Of a stretch of 64,000 nt of DNA, positions 57,107-64,000 are shown piece after piece (within the stretch, counting starts at the first letter, position 1; every line of letters starts with the position of its first letter). Source of the DNA: Streptomyces xanthophaeus (GTDB lineage Bacteria > Actinomycetota > Actinomycetes > Streptomycetales > Streptomycetaceae); contig NZ_CP076543.1 in assembly GCF_030440515.1 (NCBI RefSeq), positions 5,466,501-5,530,500 of the forward strand. Direction: 5' to 3'. The translations under genes and the position numbers were made by a program. The notes beneath the pieces are model-generated. The model made no database searches. It was not told where the DNA came from and saw only the letters and a list, made by a program, of their open reading frames with translations.

Positions 57107-58069
57107 CTAGCCGCGACCCGCGAAGGTCGGCTCCAGTGCCGTCAGCAGCCGCTCGGCGTAGGACTCGGCGGAGCCGGAGATCCCCGGGTAGTCGGCCCGG
57201 AAGGCGTCCCAGTCGGCCGACTTGACCTCGGAGAAGGCCTCCAGGGTCAGCGGGGTGTCCGAGGGGGCGTTCGGCGGGAAGTACTCGCCCGACTCCCGGA
57301 AGACCGTGTGGACCAGCTCGTACGGGGCCGTGCAGCGCTCGGCGAGGAGGACCGCGTCGTAGAGGTCCTTGCCCTGCGGGTACATGTCGGTGGCCAGCCA
57401 GACCAGTTTCCACGCCAGCGACAGCTCCGGCGTGGCCGCCCGCAGCCGTACCCCCGCGACATCGGCCGGCTCCGGCGCCTCGGGGAGCCGCTCGTTGAAG
57501 ACGAAGTCCAGCTGGACCTGGCCCCCGGGCAGGCCCGGGGCCGACCAGGGCAGGACCAGCCGCCGCCCGGGGACCCGCTCGTACGTCCAGATGTCCTCGG
57601 TGACCGCCGCGCCCGCGGCCATCACCAGCTCGCCCTGCTCGTCGGCGGCCCGCTCGGCCGCCTCCGCCACGGCGGCCAGCAGCTTCCCGGTGCGCGGCTC
57701 CTCGATCGCCCAGTCCTGCGGGACCACCACGAAGTCCAGGTCGTGCGGCTCCCGCGCCGCCGCCCCGAACCGGCCGGCCATGAGCATGCTGCCGCGCAGC
57801 ACCAGCGAATCCGCCCAGCCCGACCGGGCGACGCCGCGGGCCACCACGTCCAGCGCGGTCCGGCGGACGGCCCGCCAGGCCGGGCGCAGTGCCTTGTCCA
57901 CAGCCGCGTCCGTGATCCGGTAGCCGTCCGCGAAGTGCTTCAGCGCCGGGTCGAAGACACGGGCCTCGGGGCCCGCCGCGTCCAGTCCGGCCGTGGAGGT
58001 GCGCGGCAGGTCGATCTGGCGCCGCCTCCAGTCGGCCCGCGCCGCGTCCTGCGCGCTCGTCCCGGTCAT
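57107..58069 (-). CDS. AbiEii-like nucleotidyltransferase
   Basis: The 320-residue protein has the NTase core: [11 protein letters not shown], then [14 protein letters not shown] with the D-x-D metal pair, and a later Lys/Asp motif in [27 protein letters not shown], as in AbiEii/AbiGii toxin-type nucleotidyltransferases. These modify tRNAs or other targets. Its ATG overlaps the stop of an upstream gene by four bases, so they form a pair like a toxin-antitoxin or enzyme-partner unit. Its TAG stop is the right CTAG of the MITE. Toxicity is not shown. Confidence 0.7.
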   Translation of the reverse strand: MTGTSAQDAARADWRRRQIDLPRTSTAGLDAAGPEARVFDPALKHFADGYRITDAAVDKALRPAWRAVRRTALDVVARGVARSGWADSLVLRGSMLMAGRFGAAAREPHDLDFVVVPQDWAIEEPRTGKLLAAVAEAAERAADEQGELVMAAGAAVTEDIWTYERVPGRRLVLPWSAPGLPGGQVQLDFVFNERLPEAPEPADVAGVRLRAATPELSLAWKLVWLATDMYPQGKDLYDAVLLAERCTAPYELVHTVFRESGEYFPPNAPSDTPLTLEAFSEVKSADWDAFRADYPGISGSAESYAERLLTALEPTFAGRG

Positions 58070-58647
58070 GCCGTCACCCCTTCTGCGATCCACCCGTCGT
58101 CGACCGACAGGTCACTGTCGTACAGCACGAACTCCCGTTCCTCCGAACGGATTTCGTGCCCGGCCGCGCCGAGCGCCGCGACCAGCGCGTCGCAGGCTGC
58201 GCCCGCCTCCGCCGCCGTGCCGCGCCACCGCTGGGTCACGAACCGCTCGTGCGTGCCCGCGGCCAGGACCCGGCGGGCGTTCCACGACAGGTGGGCCCCG
58301 TGCGGGACGACCAGGGACTCCAGGGCCGCGCGGTCGAAGTCCGCGGGCAGCAGCAGCTTCAGGTGGTGCTCGAAGTAGCCGCCGCCCGGGCCGGGGGAGT
58401 CCGTGGTCCACGGAACCGTCTCCACCTTGACCCGGACCGGGTCGAAGCCGGCCGCCCGCAGCCGCGGCACCAGGAGCTCGTGGCCCGTGCGGTCCGGCAG
58501 GGTCAGCATCGGCTGCGACACCATCCGGCCGCGGGCCAGCAGGATGTGCGTGACCTTCAACTCCCGTGCCCCGGCCCAGGCGTCCAGACGCGCCAGCTCG
58601 GCCGCGTCCGCGCAGCGCACCGTCACATGGGTCTCGTACTCCGGCAT
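58066..58647 (-). CDS. Conserved partner of the AbiEii-like protein, unknown function
   Basis: The 193-residue protein starts [20 protein letters not shown] and has two His-containing segments, [16 protein letters not shown] and [15 protein letters not shown], plus [15 protein letters not shown] do not recognise it; the layout hints at a two-lobed alpha/beta fold. ATG 58647 is chosen; ATG 58668 is also in frame. Its stop overlaps the AbiEii-like ATG. No winged helix typical of AbiEi is seen, so it is not a standard AbiE antitoxin. Confidence 0.6.
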   Translation of the reverse strand: MPEYETHVTVRCADAAELARLDAWAGARELKVTHILLARGRMVSQPMLTLPDRTGHELLVPRLRAAGFDPVRVKVETVPWTTDSPGPGGGYFEHHLKLLLPADFDRAALESLVVPHGAHLSWNARRVLAAGTHERFVTQRWRGTAAEAGAACDALVAALGAAGHEIRSEEREFVLYDSDLSVDDGWIAEGVTA

Positions 58648-58821
58648 GGAGTCGATCCTCTCGGACATGTGTCCGATCCGCATCGGGGTTCCCGTCGGCG
58701 GGTAACCATCCGGTCACGCACCGGACTCAGAAAGTGCTCGCACGCCCCTCGTGGCCGCGATGTGTCGTACCCCACACTGAGGTGCGGTGCCCCCGTCCTC
58801 GGAGCCCTGGAGGTCGCCCCC

Positions 58822-59874
58822 GTGCAGACCCGGACCCTGACCGTGAACGCGAGCGAGTCCTCGGAGGCCAAGGCCGTGGACGAAGAGCCCGAGGTACTGG
58901 AGCTGATCGAGCCGGTGCCCGTGCAGCGCAGGCGCAGCAGCAACGACAGCGGAGGCGGAGCGGGCCCGTCCGCCGACCTGTTCCGGCAGTACCTCCGCGA
59001 GATAGGCAGGATCCCGCTGCTCACCGCCGTCGAGGAGGTGGACCTCGCGCGACGCGTCGAAGCCGGCCTGTTCGCCGAGGAGAAACTCGGCAACACCCCC
59101 GACCTCGACTCCCAGCTCGCCCTCGACCTCGACAAGCTCGTCGTCATGGGGCGGATGGCCAAGCGCCGCCTCATCGAATCGAACCTCCGGCTCGTCGTCT
59201 CCGTCGCCAAGCGGTACGTGGGCCGCGGACTCACCATGCTCGACCTCGTGCAGGAGGGGAACCTCGGGCTGATCCGGGCCGTCGAGAAGTTCGACTACGC
59301 CCGCGGGTACAAGTTCTCCACCTACGCCACCTGGTGGATCCGGCAGGCGATGTCCCGGGCCCTCGCCGACCAGGCCCGGACCATCCGTGTGCCCGTCCAC
59401 GTCGTCGAACTGATCAACCGGGTCGTCCGCGTGCAGCGCCGGATGCTCCAGGAGCGCGGGTACGAGCCCACGGCCGAAGAGGTCGCCGTCCACCTGGAGT
59501 TGACCCCCGAGCGGGTCCTGGAGGTGCTCCGCCTCGCCCAGGAGCCGGTCTCCCTGCACGCCCCCGTGGGCGAGGAGGACGACGTCGCGCTCGGCGACCT
59601 CATCGAGGACGGGGACGCCGCCTCGCCCGTGGAGTCGGCCGCCTTCTTCCTGCTGCGCGAACACCTGGAAGCGGTCCTGTCGACCCTCGGCGAGCGCGAA
59701 CGCAAGGTCGTGCAGCTGCGGTACGGCCTCGCCGACGGGCGGCCCCGTACGCTGGAGGAGATCGGGCGGATCTTCGGCGTGACGCGCGAGCGGATCCGCC
59801 AGATCGAGTCCAAGACCCTCAACAAGCTTCGCGACCACGCCTTCGCCGACCAGCTCCGCGGCTACCTGGACTGA
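58822..59874 (+). CDS. RNA polymerase sigma-70 factor, Hrd group (HrdA-like)
   Basis: The 350-residue sigma factor has region 1.2 ([27 protein letters not shown]), region 2 with the -10 recognition helix ([54 protein letters not shown]), region 3 ([18 protein letters not shown]), and region 4.2 ([23 protein letters not shown]). It lacks the long acidic region 1.1 of HrdB, so it is a non-essential HrdA/HrdD-type factor; location near dnaG suggests HrdA. GTG 58822 follows GGAGG. Confidence 0.88.
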   Translation: MQTRTLTVNASESSEAKAVDEEPEVLELIEPVPVQRRRSSNDSGGGAGPSADLFRQYLREIGRIPLLTAVEEVDLARRVEAGLFAEEKLGNTPDLDSQLALDLDKLVVMGRMAKRRLIESNLRLVVSVAKRYVGRGLTMLDLVQEGNLGLIRAVEKFDYARGYKFSTYATWWIRQAMSRALADQARTIRVPVHVVELINRVVRVQRRMLQERGYEPTAEEVAVHLELTPERVLEVLRLAQEPVSLHAPVGEEDDVALGDLIEDGDAASPVESAAFFLLREHLEAVLSTLGERERKVVQLRYGLADGRPRTLEEIGRIFGVTRERIRQIESKTLNKLRDHAFADQLRGYLD

Positions 59875-59910
59875 CGGCACCGGACCGGGGACCGGCGGAC
59901 CAACGGAAAA

Positions 59911-59934
59911 GGGGGCGCCCCGCCAGGCGCCCCC
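59911..59934. terminator. Terminator after the hrd sigma gene
   Basis: GGGGGCGCC (59911-59919) pairs with GGCGCCCCC (59926-59934). Immediately after comes a tandem of GCCCCGTCGCCCGGTC, about two units, up to 59967. Confidence 0.7.
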
Positions 59935-59977
59935 GCCCCGTCGCCCGGTCGCCCCGTCGCCCGGTCCACGGCTACGG

Positions 59978-60493
59978 CTACGGCTGCGCGGGCTCGTGCG
60001 GGTCGGACAGGCTCCGGCTCATCCAGACGTCGTCGACATAGGCCCCGTCCAGCAGGAACTCCTCGGGCAGGACACCGACCACCGTGAAGCCGCACCGCCG
60101 GTAGAGCTGCTGCGCCGGCCCGTTGTGGCCGAGCACGCGCAGGTTCATGCGGCGGGCACCACCGGCCCGCGCGGCGGCGCAGACCGCCTCGACGAGGGCC
60201 TGCCCGACCCCGCTGCCACGGGCGGATTCGAGGACCGCCAGTCCCTGGATGTGCCGGACGTGCCGATTGGTTTCGAGGGGGCTGGCCGGGGCGTGGGCGA
60301 TGTACCCGACGATCCTCTGCCCGCGTTCCGCGACGAGGTAGCTCTCCACGGGGTGCCGCTCGTCGAAGACGGCCGCGTCGGCCGGGCGCGGGGGGCCGGG
60401 TTCGCTCACGCGCGACCACGCCGAGCGGAACAGCTCCAGTATCTCGCGTTCATCTTCCGCCCGAGCAGGGCGTATCACCACGTCCGATGCCAT
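59978..60493 (-). CDS. GNAT family N-acetyltransferase
   Basis: The 171-residue protein has the GNAT core: IVGYIAHAPAS, HIQGLAVLESARGSGVGQALVEA with the Q/R-x-x-G-x-G/A acetyl-CoA loop, and NLRVLGHNGPAQQLYRRCGFTVVG. It resembles RimI-like small-molecule or protein acetyltransferases. Its ATG lies six bases after TAGCAT, a leaderless pattern. Substrate unknown. Confidence 0.87.
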   Translation of the reverse strand: MASDVVIRPARAEDEREILELFRSAWSRVSEPGPPRPADAAVFDERHPVESYLVAERGQRIVGYIAHAPASPLETNRHVRHIQGLAVLESARGSGVGQALVEAVCAAARAGGARRMNLRVLGHNGPAQQLYRRCGFTVVGVLPEEFLLDGAYVDDVWMSRSLSDPHEPAQP

Positions 60494-60582
60494 GCCGTCA
60501 TGCTAACGACGGCGCAGGGGCACCCGGGTACGGGACGTACCCGGGTGGCCCTGCGCCGTGCGGCGTTCGCGGCGGACACGGC

Positions 60583-62505
60583 CTAGTCGACCTCGGCCAC
60601 CGCCTGCGCGAACTGCGCCGCGTACAGCCGCGCGTACGCGCCGCCCGAGGCCAGCAGCTCCTCGTGCGTGCCCTGCTCCACGATCGATCCGCTCTCCATC
60701 ACCAGGATCACGTCCGCATCGCGGATCGTGGAGAGCCGGTGCGCGATCACGAAGGACGTACGGCCGTGCGCGAGGCGTGCCATCGCCTTCTGGATCAGCA
60801 CCTCGGTACGGGTGTCCACCGAGCTCGTCGCCTCGTCGAGCACCAGGATCACCGGCTCCGACAGGAACGCCCGGGCGATGGTGATCAGCTGCTTCTCACC
60901 GGCGCTGACCCCCGCGCCCTCGTCGTCCAGCACGGTGTCGTAGCCGTCCGGCAGGGTGCGGATGAACCGGTCCGCGTGGGCGGCCCGCGCCGCCTCCTCG
61001 ATCTCGGCACGGGTGACCTCGCGCGAAGCACCGTAGGCGATGTTCTCCGCGATGGTGCCGCCGAAGAGCCAGGTGTCCTGGAGCACCATGCCGATGCCGT
61101 CGCGCAGTTCCTCGCGGGTCATCTTCGCGATGTCCACCCCGTCGAGGGCGATCTCCCCGCCCGTGACCTCGTAGAACCGCATCAGCAGATTGACCAGCGT
61201 GGTCTTTCCGGCGCCGGTCGGGCCGACGATCGCGACCGTGTGGCCCGGCTCGACCGTGAGCGAGAGGTTCTCGATCAGCGGCCTGTCCGGCTCGTAGCGG
61301 AACGCCACCTTGTCGAAGGTGACCTGACCGCGCAGCTCCTGCGGACGCTCCGGAACTTCGGCGTCCGGCTCCTGCTCCGCCGCGTCCAGCAGCTCGTACA
61401 CCCGCTCCGCCGAGGCGACACCGGACTGCACGAGGTTCGCCATCGAGGCGACCTGCGTCAGCGGCATCGAGAACTGCCGCGAGTACTGGATGAAGGCCTG
61501 CACGTCGCCGATCGACAGGGTGCCGGAGGCGACCCGGAGCCCGCCGACGACGGCTATCAGCACGTAGTTGATGTTCGAGATGAAGAACATCACCGGCTGC
61601 ATGATGCCGCTGACCAGCTGCGCCTTGAAGGAGGCCCGGTACAGCGCCTCGTTCTGCTCGGCGAAGACGGCCGCGGACTCCTTCTGCCGGCCGAAGACCT
61701 TGACCAGGCTGTGGCCCGAGTACATCTCCTCGATGTGGGCGTTGAGCGCGCCGGTCGCCTTCCACTGCGCCACGAACTGCGGCTGCGACTTCTTGCCGAT
61801 CTTCGCGGCGACGAACACCGACAGCGGTACGGTCACCAGCGCGACCAGCGCCAGCAGCGGCGAGATCCAGAACATCATGACGAGCACGCCGACGATCGTC
61901 AGCAGCGAGTTCAGCAGCTGGCCCATCGTCTGCTGGAGCGTCTGGCCGATGTTGTCGATGTCGTTCGTGGCCCGGCTCAGCACCTCGCCGCGCTTCTGCT
62001 GGTCGAAGTACGACAGCGGCAGCCGCGACAGCTTCGCCTGGAGCTCCTCGCGCAACCGGTAGACGGTTCCGTTCATGACGTGGTTCGACAGCCGCGTGGC
62101 GACCAGCATCAGCAGTCCGGCCAGGGTGAAGACCACCAGCGCCCAGATCGCGACGACCCCGACGGCACCGAAGTCGATGCCCTGCCCCGGGGTGAAGTCG
62201 GTACCGGCGAGCATGTCCGCCATACCGTCCTGGCCCTTGGCCCGCAGACCGTCCAGCGCCTGCTGCTTGGTGATCCCGGCCGGCATCTCACGGCCGACGA
62301 TCCCCGCGAACACCAGGTCGGTGGCCTCACCCAGGATCTTCGGGCCGACCACCGCGCAGCCGACACTGCCGACGACGGCCGCGACCATGCCCCAGATCTT
62401 GGCCCGGTCGTACGCGAGCTGACGCAGCAGCCGCTTGCCCGAGCCCTTGAAGTCCATGGACCGCTGGGCCGGCCCCATCATCATCCGTCCTCCGGGCCCG
62501 CTCAT
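60583..62505 (-). CDS. ABC exporter half, second gene of a heterodimer
   Basis: The 640-residue protein has six membrane segments (about 28-325) and a C-terminal ATPase with Walker A VGPTGAGKTT, signature GVSAGEKQLITIARA and Walker B LVLDEATSSVD. The first line of the periplasmic part contains an extra loop (FAGIVGREMPAGITKQQALD). Its start overlaps the stop of the upstream ABC gene (62502-62505), so the two form a heterodimeric exporter for lipid, peptide or drug. The signature LSGGQ is here VSAGE, a common asymmetry in such pairs. Confidence 0.92.
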   Translation of the reverse strand: MSGPGGRMMMGPAQRSMDFKGSGKRLLRQLAYDRAKIWGMVAAVVGSVGCAVVGPKILGEATDLVFAGIVGREMPAGITKQQALDGLRAKGQDGMADMLAGTDFTPGQGIDFGAVGVVAIWALVVFTLAGLLMLVATRLSNHVMNGTVYRLREELQAKLSRLPLSYFDQQKRGEVLSRATNDIDNIGQTLQQTMGQLLNSLLTIVGVLVMMFWISPLLALVALVTVPLSVFVAAKIGKKSQPQFVAQWKATGALNAHIEEMYSGHSLVKVFGRQKESAAVFAEQNEALYRASFKAQLVSGIMQPVMFFISNINYVLIAVVGGLRVASGTLSIGDVQAFIQYSRQFSMPLTQVASMANLVQSGVASAERVYELLDAAEQEPDAEVPERPQELRGQVTFDKVAFRYEPDRPLIENLSLTVEPGHTVAIVGPTGAGKTTLVNLLMRFYEVTGGEIALDGVDIAKMTREELRDGIGMVLQDTWLFGGTIAENIAYGASREVTRAEIEEAARAAHADRFIRTLPDGYDTVLDDEGAGVSAGEKQLITIARAFLSEPVILVLDEATSSVDTRTEVLIQKAMARLAHGRTSFVIAHRLSTIRDADVILVMESGSIVEQGTHEELLASGGAYARLYAAQFAQAVAEVD

Positions 62506-64000
62506 GCGGCCTCCGCCTCCGTCAGCTGGGAGAGCACGATCTCCCGGTAGGTCTCGTTGCCGGCCATCAGCTCGTGGTGGCGTCCCTCACCCACGACCTG
62601 GCCCTCGTCCAGGACGATGATGCGGTCGGCGTCGCGGATCGTGGAGACCCGCTGGGCGACGATGACCACGGTCGCGTCCTCGGTCTCGCGGGCGAGCGCC
62701 GCGCGCAGCGCCGCGTCCGTCGCATAGTCCAGGGCCGAGAAGGAGTCGTCGAAGAGGTAGATCTCCGGGCGCTGCACGAGCGTGCGGGCGATGGCCAGAC
62801 GCTGGCGCTGGCCGCCGGAGACATTGGTTCCGCCCTGGCTGACGGGGGCGTCCAGGCCACCCTCCAGCGCGGAGACGAACTCCTTGGCCTGGGCCACCTC
62901 CAGCGCCTGCCAGAGTTCTTCGTCGCTCGCGTCCGGGCGCCCGTAGCGCAGGTTGGAGGCGATGGTCCCGGAGAACAGGTACGGCTTCTGCGGCACCATG
63001 CCGACCGTCCTGGCCAGCAGGTCCGGGTCGAGTACGCGGACGTCCTCGCCGTCGACGAGGACCTCGCCGCCGGTCGCGTCGAACAGGCGCGGGACCAGGC
63101 CCAGCAGCGTGGACTTGCCGCTTCCGGTGGAGCCGATGACCGCCGTGGTCTCGCCGGGGCGGGCCACCAGGTCCACCCCGCGCAGGACCGGGGCCTCGGC
63201 GCCCGGGTAGCGGAAGTCGGCGCCGCGCAGCTCCAGGCGGCCGCGGCGGGCGAGTTCGCGCACCGGGTCCTTGGGCGGCACCACGCTGGAATCGGTGTCC
63301 AGGACCTCCTGGATGCGCTCCCCGCAGACCTCGGCGCGCGGCACCATCATGAACATGAAGGTGGCCATCATCACGGCCATGACGATCTGCATCAGATAGG
63401 CGAGGAAGGCCGTCAGCTGGCCGATCTCCATGCCGCCGCTGTCGACGCGCATCGCACCGAACCAGATGACGGCGACGCTGGAGATGTTCACGACCACGAT
63501 GACCGTGGGGAACATGAAGGCGAGGAGCTTGCCGGCGGCCAGCGAGACGCCGGTCAGGTCGGCGTTGGCCTCGCGGAAGCGGTCCTTCTCGTAGTCGTCG
63601 CGGACGAAGGCGCGGATCACCCGGTTGCCGGTGATCTGCTCGCGCAGGACCCGGTTCACGGTGTCCAGGCGCACCTGCATCTTGCGGAACAGCGGCCGCG
63701 TCCTGAAGACGATCGCGCCGACCGAGATCCCGAGCACCGGGACGACGGCGAGCAGTACGCCCGACAGCTTCACGTCGAGCGAGAGCGCCATGGCGATACC
63801 GCCGACGCACATGATGGGGGCCGAGACCATCAGCGTGAAGGTCATCAGCACCAGCATCTGGACCTGCTGGACGTCGTTCGTCGTACGGGTGATCAGCGAC
63901 GGGGCACCGAACTGGCCCAGCTCCCGCGCCGAGAAGCTCTGCACGCGGTCGAAGATCGCGGCCCGGACGTCCCGGCCGAAGGCCGCGGCCGTGCGGGCGC
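62502..64000 (-). CDS. ABC exporter half, first gene, N-terminus beyond the window
   Basis: The visible 499 residues, from ARTAAAFGRDVRAAIFDRV onward, are most of an ABC exporter half: membrane segments, then Walker A IGSTGSGKST, signature NVSGGQRQRLAIART and Walker B YLFDDSFSALDYATD. The frame stays open to 64000, so the start lies outside. It is coupled to the following ABC half. The degenerate FDDSFSALD Walker B (Asp in place of the catalytic Glu) fits the inactive site of heterodimeric exporters. Confidence 0.92.
   Translation of the reverse strand, partial: ARTAAAFGRDVRAAIFDRVQSFSARELGQFGAPSLITRTTNDVQQVQMLVLMTFTLMVSAPIMCVGGIAMALSLDVKLSGVLLAVVPVLGISVGAIVFRTRPLFRKMQVRLDTVNRVLREQITGNRVIRAFVRDDYEKDRFREANADLTGVSLAAGKLLAFMFPTVIVVVNISSVAVIWFGAMRVDSGGMEIGQLTAFLAYLMQIVMAVMMATFMFMMVPRAEVCGERIQEVLDTDSSVVPPKDPVRELARRGRLELRGADFRYPGAEAPVLRGVDLVARPGETTAVIGSTGSGKSTLLGLVPRLFDATGGEVLVDGEDVRVLDPDLLARTVGMVPQKPYLFSGTIASNLRYGRPDASDEELWQALEVAQAKEFVSALEGGLDAPVSQGGTNVSGGQRQRLAIARTLVQRPEIYLFDDSFSALDYATDAALRAALARETEDATVVIVAQRVSTIRDADRIIVLDEGQVVGEGRHHELMAGNETYREIVLSQLTEAEAA

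Overview
The window is a GC-rich actinobacterial chromosome segment, almost certainly Streptomyces. Third codon positions are nearly always G or C, GTG starts are common, there is an HrdA-like principal-type sigma factor, a leuA leader peptide, a class F sortase, and core genes (era, recO, uppS, zur, znuABC, glyS, ppdK, dusB, dnaG, dgt, hrd sigma) in an order that, from memory, resembles the S. coelicolor core chromosome. No tRNA, rRNA, CRISPR array or biosynthetic cluster was seen.

Layout. 1-8.4 kb: ybeY 3' end, a CNNM/CorC-type membrane protein, a YjbR-like protein, a cytidine-deaminase-like protein with no Cys or His, an MFS transporter divergent from a GATase1/AraC regulator, a WxL-like plus DUF916-like surface pair, and era. 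The DUF916-like gene has no stop codon before era. 8.4-15.3 kb: methyltransferase, GNAT, a protealysin-type M4 protease with an emfourin-type inhibitor, leuA with its leader peptide, an SDR and a TerB-like Zn-ribbon protein. 15.3-25.7 kb: NCS2 permease behind a structured leader RNA, recO, uppS, a YcxB-like protein, a MITE, an IS481-type element, zur-znuBCA, and glyS. The Zur box overlaps the znuA promoter.

25.7-37.6 kb: membrane protein, TetR, aldo/keto reductase, DoxX, MarR, DHA2 MFS pump, dusB, ppdK, a winged-helix regulator carrying a TTA (bldA) codon, and a Tat-exported PhoX-like protein. 37.9-46.5 kb: VOC protein, nitrite reductase operon (FAD protein, nirB, nirD), flavocytochrome-like reductase, TauE/SafE permease, sortase F and its neighbour. 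46.9-64 kb: GGCT-like protein, dnaG, ferredoxin reductase, dgt, sirohydrochlorin chelatase, SanA-like protein, SDR, assimilatory nitrate reductase, a second MITE copy, an AbiEii-like nucleotidyltransferase with partner, the hrd sigma factor, GNAT, and a heterodimeric ABC exporter that runs off the right edge.

How genes work together. Nitrate assimilation is split into nitrate reductase (54.8 kb), nitrite reductase (38.4-42.5 kb) and a siroheme-pathway chelatase (52.0 kb). Both reductase promoters carry two GlnR-like half-sites 22 bp apart. Zinc uptake is a Zur-controlled unit. Three classes of repeat shape the region: a GC-rich intergenic repeat that in two places has become coding sequence, CTAG-targeting MITEs sitting on stop codons, and an IS481-type element inserted at the edge of one MITE.
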